From NCBI GenBank assembly GCA_937801655.1, contig CALMWC010000009.1:20081-84080 (forward strand): 64,000 bases of DNA. The letters are read 5' to 3'. The position numbers were made by a program, and so were the translations under genes. Shown here piece after piece: positions 9,002-18,505 of this stretch (the first letter of the stretch is position 1; each line of letters begins with the position of its first letter). The notes under the pieces were generated by a model. It was given only the letters and a program-made list of their open reading frames with translations. It had not been told where the DNA came from and searched no databases. Origin of the DNA: an uncultured Gammaproteobacteria bacterium (GTDB lineage: Bacteria > Pseudomonadota > Gammaproteobacteria > Steroidobacterales > UBA11654).

Positions 9002-11306
9002 AAAAAATAAATGGATTCTTTTAATCCTCATTCTGATGGTTTCTTCGCCAAGAGCAGAGATAATTATTGATGGAAAATTAAATGAAAAAGAATGGCAAAA
9101 TGCACAGGTATTAAATGATTTCCATGTAACCGTTCCCTTCAGTCTAGAGTCGACACCACTGGAAACACAAACCCTTTTTTATTCCGATGATGATGGGTTG
9201 TATGTGGCATTTATTAATGCACAAGACGAAGAGAGTAGAGTCAGGAGAAGACATCCAAGAGATCGTAATCAGGATTCTGATGCCAATGTAGTGGTCATTG
9301 ATTTTGATAACAATGGAAACAATGCCTATATGTTGGGCGTTTCTTTGAGCAATTCATTAATTGATGCCACCGTCACTAATGAGAATCAAACTGATAAAGA
9401 TTGGGATGGAGAATGGTTTGCAAAGACTTCTGAGTCAGATGAAAATTGGTATTCTGAATTTTTTATACCTTGGACTATGGTACCAATGGGTCAGCAAGAA
9501 GGTGAGCAAAGAACCATTGGAGTTAGTGTCCAGCGTTACATTAGTTATCTAGGCATTGAAGTTATGTTTCCAAGTATAAGCCCTAACAGGCCAAAATTCT
9601 TATCTGAACTTCACAAAATAAAAGTAGTCAAAAAGAACCCTAGTCGTTTGGATTTCTTTCCATATGTGGTTGCCAATAATAATTTTATCGATGATGATTC
9701 ATCCTTTGATGCAGGAGCAGAAATTTTTTATAACAATGGTCGTGGTGGAGAAATTAGTGCGACAATAAATCCTGATTTTGGGCAAGTGGAGAGCGACAAT
9801 ATTGTTATTAATTTTTCACCCAGGGAAACTTTTTACTCTGATAAGAGGCCTTTCTTTACTCAAAGTCAATCCATTTTTGATGTCAGTTTAGATTGGTACC
9901 CTGGTTTTGAGTTGTATTCACTTCTCCATACTCGAAGAATTGGAGATTCGCCAAATTATGATTGTTCTCGTTATTCTTCCGCTGAAGGTGGAAGCGATGA
10001 ATTGGAATCTGAATGTGAGGATAATAAAATCAATAGTAATGGCATTGATACCGCTATTAAATATACACAGATTGGAGAAAATACTGATTTTGGAATATTT
10101 TCAGCCTTTGAATCGGATGAGAATTTTAGTGAAGGAGATGATTTTTTTGCATTCAGAGCCTTGCATCGCAAAAATGAACATAAGATTGGTTACATGGTTA
10201 CTCACGCTGAAAAAAGCTTTATAGATCGACAAGCAACCGTTAATGCCATTGACTATCAGTACCTTCCAAGTGAAAAAATAAAGATTGAAAGCTTGGCAAT
10301 GTTGTCCAATTCCAATGAAGAAGAAGCTGGATTTGGTAGCAGAACTGCTATTTCATTTCATCCATCCAAGGAATGGAGATATAGTGCTGAATTTTATTAT
10401 TTTGATGAGGATCTAAATATCAGTGATATGGGTTATTTATGGAGAAATGATTTAGCTTCATATGGCGCCAGTGTTAATTACACCAGAACAGATTTTCCTG
10501 AAGATTCTTCCATCAATAACCGTTTTTATAATTTTGATTACTGGGATCAGAACAATGCATCCAATGATAATTTGGCTGAATTTTATACTCTTTTCTTCAG
10601 ACAAAGTTTTAAAGATACTTCCTCTATTGGCATTAATATTTTTGCTAAAGGAGAAGGCGGAGACGATGAAATCACAAGAGGGAGTCTTATAGCTCCAGTT
10701 GTAAAGTTAGGTTCAGGATACAATGTTGAACTCAGTTATGGCAGTCCAATTTATGGTTTTTGGGAGTATCACTTAGGCATTGCTTATGACTTTAATGATT
10801 ATTATGCTTTTGAGAACAAAAAGAAAAGGATAGGTGGAGGCTTTTCTTATAACCCTAAAGATAATTTAAGATTTTGGTTTAGGCTTGGGCATTCCACAAG
10901 TAATAATTGGCTAACTTATTTGAGCGATAATCACTTTGGAACTTTTAATCAAACTAGAAGTAACATGAATATAGGTGCTCGATGGTATCCAAGTGAGAAA
11001 CAGGAATTGCAACTTAAACTGGAGATGCTTGCTTTTAGGAATCAGGAAGGGCGAGGATGGTTTGTCGATAGTTCAGGATTTATGGTGAGTAAGGAACAAA
11101 ATGAGGAAAGTATTAATATTGGTAATCTCTCCTTCCAAATTCGGTATAAATATGAAATAGCACCCCTGTCTAATTTCTATTTTGTTTACACCAGAGGCGG
11201 GGGTTATTATTTTGATGATGAAGCCAATACTTCTAAAATAATCAGCACCACATGGAGGGAACCTGAAGGCAATCGATTGGCTGCAAAAGTCAGAATTCGA
11301 TTCTAA
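8994..11306 (+). CDS. Exported CBM9-like / DUF5916-type outer-membrane beta-barrel protein
   Basis: A 770-residue exported protein. Residues 1-21 form a signal peptide ending SSPRA-E. Residues 22-200 match the carbohydrate-binding family-9-like fold found at the front of DUF5916 proteins, opening IIDGKLNEKEWQNA and containing YSDDDGLYVAF. The rest is a long run of alternating aromatic and polar strands, ending in the typical outer-membrane terminus KVRIRF with a final Phe. Three or four Cys cluster near 335-350 (DCSRYSS...ESEC). Such proteins are common in marine bacteria, but their cargo is unknown. The 8-base overlap with the preceding acyltransferase gene is notable. A role in substrate binding or uptake at the cell surface is inferred. 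Confidence 0.8.
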   Translation: MTRKNKWILLILILMVSSPRAEIIIDGKLNEKEWQNAQVLNDFHVTVPFSLESTPLETQTLFYSDDDGLYVAFINAQDEESRVRRRHPRDRNQDSDANVVVIDFDNNGNNAYMLGVSLSNSLIDATVTNENQTDKDWDGEWFAKTSESDENWYSEFFIPWTMVPMGQQEGEQRTIGVSVQRYISYLGIEVMFPSISPNRPKFLSELHKIKVVKKNPSRLDFFPYVVANNNFIDDDSSFDAGAEIFYNNGRGGEISATINPDFGQVESDNIVINFSPRETFYSDKRPFFTQSQSIFDVSLDWYPGFELYSLLHTRRIGDSPNYDCSRYSSAEGGSDELESECEDNKINSNGIDTAIKYTQIGENTDFGIFSAFESDENFSEGDDFFAFRALHRKNEHKIGYMVTHAEKSFIDRQATVNAIDYQYLPSEKIKIESLAMLSNSNEEEAGFGSRTAISFHPSKEWRYSAEFYYFDEDLNISDMGYLWRNDLASYGASVNYTRTDFPEDSSINNRFYNFDYWDQNNASNDNLAEFYTLFFRQSFKDTSSIGINIFAKGEGGDDEITRGSLIAPVVKLGSGYNVELSYGSPIYGFWEYHLGIAYDFNDYYAFENKKKRIGGGFSYNPKDNLRFWFRLGHSTSNNWLTYLSDNHFGTFNQTRSNMNIGARWYPSEKQELQLKLEMLAFRNQEGRGWFVDSSGFMVSKEQNEESINIGNLSFQIRYKYEIAPLSNFYFVYTRGGGYYFDDEANTSKIISTTWREPEGNRLAAKVRIRF

Positions 11307-11309
11307 TCT

Positions 11310-11714
11310 CTAGACTTGTTCGAGCTCTATTAGAGTGCCCATAAAATCTTTTGGATGCATAAAAATAACTGGTTTATTATGAGCACCATTTGTTGGCTCA
11401 CCTGAGCCCAGAACAATAGCTCCTTTTGCAATCATTTCATCGCGAGCTTTAAAAATATCTTCAACCTCATAACACATATGATGCATTCCACCTTTAGGAT
11501 TTTTTTCAATAAACTTTGCTATTGGTGAATTCTCTCCAAGGGGTTCTAATAATTCAATTTTTGTATTGGGTAATTCTACGAAGACTGTAGTAACTCCATG
11601 CTCGGGCATGGCAATAGGCTCTGAAACTTTTGCACCTAGTACATCGTTGTATACACTGCTGGCTTCTATTAAATTAGGCACAGCAATGGCTATATGATTT
11701 AATTTTCCAATCAT
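11310..11714 (-). CDS. mce: Methylmalonyl-CoA epimerase
   Basis: A 134-residue glyoxalase/VOC-fold enzyme that interconverts (S)- and (R)-methylmalonyl-CoA, linking propionyl-CoA carboxylase to the mutase. Metal ligands are visible as His in KLNHIAIAV (residue 7), His in GGMHHMCYEV (about 77-78) and the terminal Glu in LIELEQV. Full family length. Its ATG overlaps the meaB stop (ATGA), so it is the last gene of the five-gene propionate operon. The convergent outer-membrane gene ends just 3 bases away. Function is secure from family and context. Confidence 0.93.
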   Translation of the reverse strand: MIGKLNHIAIAVPNLIEASSVYNDVLGAKVSEPIAMPEHGVTTVFVELPNTKIELLEPLGENSPIAKFIEKNPKGGMHHMCYEVEDIFKARDEMIAKGAIVLGSGEPTNGAHNKPVIFMHPKDFMGTLIELEQV

Positions 11715-12709
11715 TTACTTCTCCTAAGTTTATTTATAAACTTCTCAATCATATTAGTTGCTTCAGTTTTTACTGATTTATCCTTATCAGACAACGTTTG
11801 TTTAATAATTTCCAGTTCATTTTGAAATTCTTCATCATTCTCTATTTGTTCAAGGAGTTTTTCTTTGGTTGCTTTGACTAACCAAAGTTCTTTTTGCTTC
11901 TCTCTATTAGTGATTAATTGTCCAGTTTCTCTCAAATGTTGTGTTAATTTGTTTATTGTTTCCCAGCACTGATCAATACCTTTTGTTTCAAGAGCAGAAC
12001 ACGATAATACAGGTACTTTCCAATCTTTGATTCTTGGTTTTAAAAGTTTCAAAGCATTCTTATAATCCAAAACAGTGCTTCTGGAAGAAGCTTCTAGGTT
12101 TCCATCTGACTTATTAACAACAAGAATATCAGATAACTCTATAATACCTCTTTTAATGCCTTGTAATTCATCGCCTGCTCCAGGATTCAATAGAACAAGA
12201 AAAATATCTGTCATTTCAAACGCTTCAGTCTCAGCCTGACCAACGCCTACAGTTTCAATGAGAATTGTATCAAAGCCAGCACACTCTAATATGATCATTG
12301 ATTCTCGTGTTGAACGATTAACTCCACCAAGGTTCATTCCAGAAGGGGATGGTCTGATAAATACATTTTCATTACGACTCAGTTTCTCCATCCTAGTTTT
12401 ATCACCAAGAATAGACCCGCCTGTGATAGAGGATGTTGGATCGATTGCTAGAACAGCAATCTTTTTATTTTCTTTTAAGATCTCAGATCCTAAAGCTTCA
12501 ATAAATGTTGATTTACCTGCGCCTGGAGGGCCTGAAATAGCTATCCTAATACTTTTATTGTCAATTGAAGAAAGATGGTTGATAAGCAGTTCTGCAATTT
12601 TTTGATCTTCTTCTTTTTTTGATTCAACCAGTGTAATTGCATTGGCAATAGCTTTTCTATCTTGAGATTTTATTTGTTCTATTAAATCTTTTATTTCCTG
12701 TTGTTTCAA
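11711..12709 (-). CDS. meaB: Methylmalonyl-CoA mutase-associated GTPase MeaB
   Basis: G3E-family P-loop GTPase that protects and reloads methylmalonyl-CoA mutase with adenosylcobalamin. It has the Walker A motif GPPGAGKST, IDPTSSITGGSILGDKTRM, the ETVGVGQAE switch region and the NKSDG base-recognition motif. I place the start at the TTG at 12709, one base after the pccA stop, because GAGG lies 6 bases upstream of it; an in-frame TTG at 12742 would add 11 residues inside pccA without a better ribosome-binding site. The resulting 332 residues match the family. The stop overlaps the mce start. The C-terminal extension is Lys/Glu-rich. The mutase it serves is encoded three genes upstream in the same operon. 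Confidence 0.92.
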   Translation of the reverse strand: MKQQEIKDLIEQIKSQDRKAIANAITLVESKKEEDQKIAELLINHLSSIDNKSIRIAISGPPGAGKSTFIEALGSEILKENKKIAVLAIDPTSSITGGSILGDKTRMEKLSRNENVFIRPSPSGMNLGGVNRSTRESMIILECAGFDTILIETVGVGQAETEAFEMTDIFLVLLNPGAGDELQGIKRGIIELSDILVVNKSDGNLEASSRSTVLDYKNALKLLKPRIKDWKVPVLSCSALETKGIDQCWETINKLTQHLRETGQLITNREKQKELWLVKATKEKLLEQIENDEEFQNELEIIKQTLSDKDKSVKTEATNMIEKFINKLRRSK

Positions 12710-12710
12710 T

Positions 12711-14675
12711 TCAGTCCTCAAATTCAAGAATAGTTTGGTCAACCATTAGATTATCGCCTTCTTCAGCTAATATCGATTTTATTTTTACATCATTGGCCGC
12801 TCTTAAGCTATTTTCCATTTTCATGGCTTCAACCACAGCCAATTCTTCTCCAGCTTTAACCGTTTGGTTGTCACTCACACAGACTTTAATGAGAAGCCCT
12901 GGCATCGGTGACAATAGAAACTTAGATAAATCGGGAGGTGTTTTCTTTGGCATCATTTGATTCAAATGAGCTGTCTTTTTTCTAGTGACTAATGCTTCAA
13001 TCACTCTTCCTCTATAAGTTAGAGTATAGCCCGGTTGATTATCTTCTATTTTAAATAAGTATTTTTGATCATCAATTATGACCTCAGTTATCGGGTTATT
13101 GACACTTTTATTAATCTGAATATGTTTGCTTTGATCTACTCCATGAACCATAAAACTAGTATTAACTTTTTCCAGTTTAAGAGTGATTAATTCCTCATTT
13201 AATGTAACAGACCATTCTGATATATTTTCTATCAATGGGTTGATACGTTCTTTTTTTATATGATGATAGCAAGCCAATACAGAAGCGAATATTTCATTGA
13301 ATTCTTCACTCTCTTCTTCTCCTTGAAAACCATCTGGATAATGCTCATCAATAAAATTAGTTGTGGTGTAGCCATCAATAAATTGTGAGTTCTGCATAAT
13401 AGAACTGAGAAAATTAAGATTATGTGAGACGCCTGAAATATTGTATGAATCCAGTGCAAGCAACATGGTTTCTCTTGCAGTGTTTCTATCTGGACCGTAT
13501 GTAATCAATTTTGCAATCATGGGATCGTAAAACATAGAGACTTCACTGCCTTCTCTAAACCCAGTATCAACTCTAATGAATTCTGATTCAGCAGGAGTCA
13601 GATAGGAAGTTAATCTCCCTATTGAGGGCATAAAATCTCTATAAGGATCTTCAGCATAAATTCTACATTCCAATGCCCACCCTTTTATTTGGACATCGTC
13701 TTGTTTGATATTTAATTTATTACCGGCTGCGATCAAGATCATTTGCTCAACAAGATCCAGACCAGAAACCATTTCAGTTACTGGATGCTCAACTTGCAGT
13801 CGGGTGTTCATTTCTAGAAAATAAAACTGTTGATCTTTATCAACAATAAATTCAACTGTACCTGCTGATTGATAGTCAACTGCTTTGGCTAATAACACTG
13901 CTTGTGCACCCATATTCTTTCTGGTTTCATCATTAATAAAAGGTGAGGGTGATTCCTCAATAACTTTTTGATGCCTTCTTTGAATTGAGCACTCACGTTC
14001 CCCGATATAAAGAGTATTACCTTCTTGGTCAGCTAAAATTTGAATTTCAATATGATGAGGCTCAGTTATAAATTTTTCTGCAAAGATTCGATCATCTCCA
14101 AAGCTTGTTCTGCTTTCATTCTGTGCTCTTTCAAATCCATCACGGCATTCCGCATCACTATTAACCACTCGCATGCCTTTACCCCCTCCACCAGCGCTTG
14201 CTTTAAGCATTACTGGGTAGCCAATATCCTTAGCTACTTCAACTGCTTGATCGGCATCTTTGAGTGCTTGAGTAAATCCTGGAATAACATTGACCCCTGC
14301 TTTTTCAGCTATCTTCTTAGACTCAATTTTATCTCCCATATTGATTATGGCTTCAACATTGGGACCAATAAAAGCAATATTTTGTTTTGCTAACTCTTTT
14401 GCAAAAGATTCATTTTCAGATAGAAAACCATATCCTGGATGAACAGCTTCTGCATCTGTGTCTCTACAAGCCTTTAAAATATTTTCTATGACAAGGTAAC
14501 TTTCTGAAGATGCCGATCCACCAATATGTATAGCTTCATCAGCCATAGCAACATGCATTGAGTGAATATCAGCATCCGAATATACTGCCACAGTTTTAAT
14601 GCCCATTGATTGACAAGTTTTGATTACTCTACAAGCAATTTCTCCACGATTGGCTATCAATATTTTTTTAAACAT
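12711..14675 (-). CDS. pccA: Propionyl-CoA carboxylase, biotin carboxylase/biotin carrier subunit
   Basis: A 654-residue alpha subunit of an acyl-CoA carboxylase. Order: biotin carboxylase N-domain (1-115, starting FKKILIANRGEIACRV), ATP-grasp domain (about 115-310, with glycine-rich KASAGGGGKGM and the MNTRLQVEHPVTE signature), carboxylase C-domain (to about 450), a linker, and a biotinyl domain whose VVEAMKMEN carries the biotinylated Lys near 620. It carboxylates biotin with ATP and bicarbonate and passes the carboxyl group to PccB. The neighbours (PccB, mutase, epimerase, MeaB) identify propionyl-CoA as the main substrate, although dual acetyl/propionyl activity exists in some relatives. 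The ATG is 6 bases from the pccB stop. Confidence 0.94.
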   Translation of the reverse strand: MFKKILIANRGEIACRVIKTCQSMGIKTVAVYSDADIHSMHVAMADEAIHIGGSASSESYLVIENILKACRDTDAEAVHPGYGFLSENESFAKELAKQNIAFIGPNVEAIINMGDKIESKKIAEKAGVNVIPGFTQALKDADQAVEVAKDIGYPVMLKASAGGGGKGMRVVNSDAECRDGFERAQNESRTSFGDDRIFAEKFITEPHHIEIQILADQEGNTLYIGERECSIQRRHQKVIEESPSPFINDETRKNMGAQAVLLAKAVDYQSAGTVEFIVDKDQQFYFLEMNTRLQVEHPVTEMVSGLDLVEQMILIAAGNKLNIKQDDVQIKGWALECRIYAEDPYRDFMPSIGRLTSYLTPAESEFIRVDTGFREGSEVSMFYDPMIAKLITYGPDRNTARETMLLALDSYNISGVSHNLNFLSSIMQNSQFIDGYTTTNFIDEHYPDGFQGEEESEEFNEIFASVLACYHHIKKERINPLIENISEWSVTLNEELITLKLEKVNTSFMVHGVDQSKHIQINKSVNNPITEVIIDDQKYLFKIEDNQPGYTLTYRGRVIEALVTRKKTAHLNQMMPKKTPPDLSKFLLSPMPGLLIKVCVSDNQTVKAGEELAVVEAMKMENSLRAANDVKIKSILAEEGDNLMVDQTILEFED

Positions 14676-14681
14676 AGTGTT

Positions 14682-16214
14682 TTATAAGGGGATATTGTCG
14701 TGTTTTCGCCAAGGGTTGATTTGTTCTTTATTTTTTAACATCTCAAAGGAATTTATCAATTTTTCTCTGCTTTTATGAGGCATGATAATATCATCGATAT
14801 AGCCACGTTGAGCAGCGATAAATGGATTGGCAAATTTTTCTCTATACTCATCTGTTCTCTTCTCAATTTTATTTTCATCTCCTATGTCTTGTCTGAAAAT
14901 AATTTCAACAGCACCTTTCGAACCCATCACAGCAATTTCAGCAGAAGGCCAAGCAAAGTTAATATCCCCTCGTATGTGTTTGGAGCTCATGACATCATAT
15001 GCTCCTCCATATGCTTTTCTTGTAATCATAGTTACTTTGGGAACTGTAGCCTCAGCATAGGCAAATAAAAGTTTGGCCCCATGTTTGATGATGCCACCAT
15101 ATTCTTGAGAGGTTCCCGGCATGAATCCAGGCACATCCACAAGAGTAAGAATAGGAATATTAAATGCGTCACAGAATCTTACAAATCGAGCACTCTTTAT
15201 GGACGAATTAATATCCAGACAACCTGCTAGTACCATAGGTTGATTACCTACAACACCAATTGTTGAACCGTTTAGTCGAATGAAGCCAATAACAATATTT
15301 TGAGCATAGTTAGATTGAATCTCAAAAAACTCCCCCTCATCAGCCACTTTATGAATCACTTCTTTTATATCATAAGGTTTGGCTGGATCCTCTGGAATTA
15401 AGGTATCTAAAGATAAATCTTCCCTATTGATTGAATCTTTGCATTCAATAGTGGATGATTTTTCCTTATTATTTTGTGGCAAGTAACTTAAAAATTCTCG
15501 GGTCATCAACAGAGCTTCAGTATCATTAATGAAAGTCAGATCAGCTACTCCTGATTTTTTACTGTGTGTGGAGGCACCACCTAATTCTTCAGCAGTGACT
15601 TCTTCATGGGTTACTGTTTTAACCACATCAGGACCTGTGACAAACATATAAGAACTGTCTTCAACCATAAAGATAAAATCAGTCATCGCGGGAGAGTAAA
15701 CAGCCCCACCGGCACAAGGACCCATGACCAAAGAAATTTGAGGAACTACCCCCGATGCCAGAACATTCCTTTGGAATACTTCTGCATAACCACCCAGTGA
15801 AACCACACCTTCTTGTATTCTTGCCCCACCTGAATCATTCAATCCTATAATGGGTGCACCATTCCGGATTGCATGATCCATCACTTTGCATATTTTCTCA
15901 GCATGAGTTTCAGATAAAGAGCCACCAAATACAGTGAAATCTTGGCTATAAACATAGACTAATTTACCATTAATTTTTCCATAGCCAGTTACCACTCCAT
16001 CGCCTGGGATTTTTTGCTCATCCATTCCAAAATCAACAGCTCTGTGTTCAACAAACATATCCCACTCTTCAAAACTTCCATCATCAAGAAGAATCTCTAA
16101 CCGCTCTCTGGCTGTTAGCTTGCCTTTGGCATGTTGTTTTTTGATGCGTTCTTCACCACCACCCATTCGAGCCGCTTGTTTTCTTTTCTCTAATTCTTTT
16201 ATATTTTCTTTCAT
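14682..16214 (-). CDS. pccB: Propionyl-CoA carboxylase, carboxyltransferase subunit
   Basis: A 510-residue beta subunit that transfers carboxyl from biotin to propionyl-CoA, giving (S)-methylmalonyl-CoA. It has the two crotonase-like halves of the family. Visible landmarks are [27 protein letters not shown] (oxyanion hole), [27 protein letters not shown] and [13 protein letters not shown]. Full length and no disruption. The ATG overlaps the mutase stop (ATGA), so translation is coupled. Acetyl-CoA specificity cannot be excluded from sequence, but gene context is the propionate pathway. Confidence 0.95.
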   Translation of the reverse strand: MKENIKELEKRKQAARMGGGEERIKKQHAKGKLTARERLEILLDDGSFEEWDMFVEHRAVDFGMDEQKIPGDGVVTGYGKINGKLVYVYSQDFTVFGGSLSETHAEKICKVMDHAIRNGAPIIGLNDSGGARIQEGVVSLGGYAEVFQRNVLASGVVPQISLVMGPCAGGAVYSPAMTDFIFMVEDSSYMFVTGPDVVKTVTHEEVTAEELGGASTHSKKSGVADLTFINDTEALLMTREFLSYLPQNNKEKSSTIECKDSINREDLSLDTLIPEDPAKPYDIKEVIHKVADEGEFFEIQSNYAQNIVIGFIRLNGSTIGVVGNQPMVLAGCLDINSSIKSARFVRFCDAFNIPILTLVDVPGFMPGTSQEYGGIIKHGAKLLFAYAEATVPKVTMITRKAYGGAYDVMSSKHIRGDINFAWPSAEIAVMGSKGAVEIIFRQDIGDENKIEKRTDEYREKFANPFIAAQRGYIDDIIMPHKSREKLINSFEMLKNKEQINPWRKHDNIPL

Positions 16215-18334
16215 GCTTTATTGATTAGATCCAAAACTTTGATTGCAGCATTATTGATATTTGTACCGGGACCAAAAACTGCTCCAACTCCAATTGATTC
16301 CAGTTCCGGTATATCTTGTTCAGGAATGATGCCCCCACAAACAACCAGAATATTATCAGAATTTTCTTTTGATAAGGCATCTATTAGCATTGGAACGAGA
16401 GTTTTATGACCCGCAGCTTGTGTGGATACTCCAACAATATGTACATCATTCTCAATGGCTTGCTTTGCTGCCTCTTCAGGCGTTTGAAATAATGGACCTA
16501 CATCGACATCAAAACCCATATCTGCAAAAGCGGTGGCTATTACTTTAGCGCCTCTATCATGTCCATCTTGACCCAATTTAACCACTAATATTCTTGGTCT
16601 TCTTCCATTCTCCTTTTCAAATTCTAAGACTTTTTTCTCAATACTCATAAAATTTTCATCTCCTTCGTACTCACTTCGATAGACTCCACTAATGGATTGA
16701 GACACTGCTTGATGACGGCCAAAAACTTTTTCCATAGCCATGGAAATCTCACCAACTGTTGCTCTTGCTCTTGCTGCATTAATCGCAACTTCTAGTAAAT
16801 TAGCAGTATTATCATTGGCAGCATCTTCCATTACTTTAAGAGTTTCTAGACAGGCTGCTTCATCTCTGGAACTCTTAAGAGTTTTTAGTTTCTCTAGTTG
16901 TTTATTTCTGACGTCTTCATTATCAATAGAAAGAATATCAACTTTAGCCTTATCATCGGACTGATATTTGTTTACTCCAACTATGATTTCCTCTTTTTTT
17001 TCTATTTTAGCTTGTCTGATAGCTGCCGATTCCTCGATTCTTAACTTTGGAACACCAGCTTGTACTGCTTTGGTCATACCACCAAGTTCTTCTGCCTCTT
17101 CAATTAATTTTCTTGCTTCATTAACGAGAGAATTTGTTAAAGACTCCATATAGTAAGAGCCAGCCATCGGGTCAATAACTTTAGTAATTCCTGTTTCTTC
17201 CCTTAAAACCAATTGTGTGTTTCTAGCGATTTGAGCAGAGAAGGGAGTCGGCAAAGCAAGTGCTTCATCAAAAGAGTTGGTATGCAAAGACTGTGTTCCC
17301 CCTAAAACAGCCGCCATGGCCTCAATGGTGGTTCTCATAATATTGTTATAAGGATCTTGACTTGTAAGACTTACACCTGAAGTCTGACAATGTGTTCTAA
17401 GCATCAATGATTTAGGATTTTTTGGTTGAAATTCTTTCTCAATGAGTTCAGACCAAAGAAGTCTTGCTGCTCTCAATTTGGCAATCTCCATGAAGAAATT
17501 CATACCAATTCCAAAGAAAAAAGATAGTCGAGGTGCAAAGGCATCAACATCAAGACCTTTATCAATAGCTGCTCTCACGTATTCAAGACCATCTGCTAGA
17601 GTGTAAGCTAACTCTTGAGTACAGGTAGCACCAGCTTCGAGCATATGATAACCAGAAATAGAAACAGAATTAAAAGCAGGTAAGTTTTTTGAAGAGTAGG
17701 CAATAATATCAGCCACAATCCTCATGGATTGGTTGGGCGGATATATGTATGTGTTTCGAACCATAAATTCTTTCAGAATGTCATTCTGAAGAGTGCCTTT
17801 TAAGAGTTTTTGATCCACACCTTGTTCTTCTGCAGCTACGATATACATCGCCATAATTGGAATGACTGCACCGTTCATAGTCATGGAAACACTCATTTTA
17901 TCCAATGGAATTTTATCGAAGAGTATTTTCATATCTTCAACACTATCAATCGCTACCCCAGCTTTTCCAACATCACCTGTGACTCTTGGATGATCTGAAT
18001 CATAACCTCGGTGTGTGGCCAGATCAAAAGCAACCGATAATCCTGTTTGGCCACCTGCAATGTTATCACGATAAAATTTATTCGACTCTTCAGCTGTTGA
18101 AAAACCAGAATACTGCCTTACAGTCCATGGTCTTTTAGCATACATAGTTGCTCTTGGCCCTCTAATAAAGGGTGCAAAACCAGGCAATGAATCCAAGTGA
18201 GCTATGTTCTCAAGATCATCTGCAGTATAAAGAGGTTTAACATCAATGCCTTCTAATGTTTTCCATGTCAGGCCATCCAATGACTCCCCTTTGAGTTCAT
18301 CAGTTGCTTTATCTTGCCAATTATTTTTAGACAT
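16211..18334 (-). CDS. mcmA: Methylmalonyl-CoA mutase, single-chain
   Basis: A 707-residue adenosylcobalamin-dependent mutase converting (R)-methylmalonyl-CoA to succinyl-CoA. The catalytic TIM barrel spans about 1-540 and contains [28 protein letters not shown] and [14 protein letters not shown]. The C-terminal B12-binding domain (about 575-705) has the base-off cobalamin motif DGHDRGAKV, with the His that replaces dimethylbenzimidazole, followed by the GG motif VVCGGIIP. Length fits the alpha-type homodimeric enzyme; no separate small subunit is present. It is the first gene of the operon, and a perfect 9-base inverted repeat sits just upstream of its start. It needs vitamin B12, made or imported elsewhere. 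Confidence 0.96.
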   Translation of the reverse strand: MSKNNWQDKATDELKGESLDGLTWKTLEGIDVKPLYTADDLENIAHLDSLPGFAPFIRGPRATMYAKRPWTVRQYSGFSTAEESNKFYRDNIAGGQTGLSVAFDLATHRGYDSDHPRVTGDVGKAGVAIDSVEDMKILFDKIPLDKMSVSMTMNGAVIPIMAMYIVAAEEQGVDQKLLKGTLQNDILKEFMVRNTYIYPPNQSMRIVADIIAYSSKNLPAFNSVSISGYHMLEAGATCTQELAYTLADGLEYVRAAIDKGLDVDAFAPRLSFFFGIGMNFFMEIAKLRAARLLWSELIEKEFQPKNPKSLMLRTHCQTSGVSLTSQDPYNNIMRTTIEAMAAVLGGTQSLHTNSFDEALALPTPFSAQIARNTQLVLREETGITKVIDPMAGSYYMESLTNSLVNEARKLIEEAEELGGMTKAVQAGVPKLRIEESAAIRQAKIEKKEEIIVGVNKYQSDDKAKVDILSIDNEDVRNKQLEKLKTLKSSRDEAACLETLKVMEDAANDNTANLLEVAINAARARATVGEISMAMEKVFGRHQAVSQSISGVYRSEYEGDENFMSIEKKVLEFEKENGRRPRILVVKLGQDGHDRGAKVIATAFADMGFDVDVGPLFQTPEEAAKQAIENDVHIVGVSTQAAGHKTLVPMLIDALSKENSDNILVVCGGIIPEQDIPELESIGVGAVFGPGTNINNAAIKVLDLINKA

Positions 18335-18348
18335 TTACTCTCTTTATT

Positions 18349-18371
18349 ACCATTAAATAGTTTTTAATGGT
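18349..18371. promoter_or_regulatory. Perfect inverted repeat before the methylmalonyl-CoA mutase operon
   Basis: ACCATTAAA and its exact complement TTTAATGGT flank a 5-base spacer, ending 15 bases before the mutase ATG. There is no T-run suited to an intrinsic terminator for either neighbour. Size, symmetry and position fit an operator for a dimeric repressor controlling the propionate operon. A 5'-leader hairpin is the alternative. Confidence 0.45.
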
Positions 18372-18505
18372 TATATTGTATAGTTCTGTTTGGAGCAATC
18401 ATAGAAGATAACTCGAAAAAAAATAAAGAAATAATTTCAGTTCTCCATTTAAAATGCAATCAATACAAAATATAATAGAATGTTAGATATTAAAACGAGA
18501 AAATT

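Noticed and set aside
12710..12742. Eleven-residue N-terminal extension of MeaB from an upstream TTG
   Set aside because: The family start fits better at 12709, where GAGG is correctly placed and the codon follows directly after the pccA stop.
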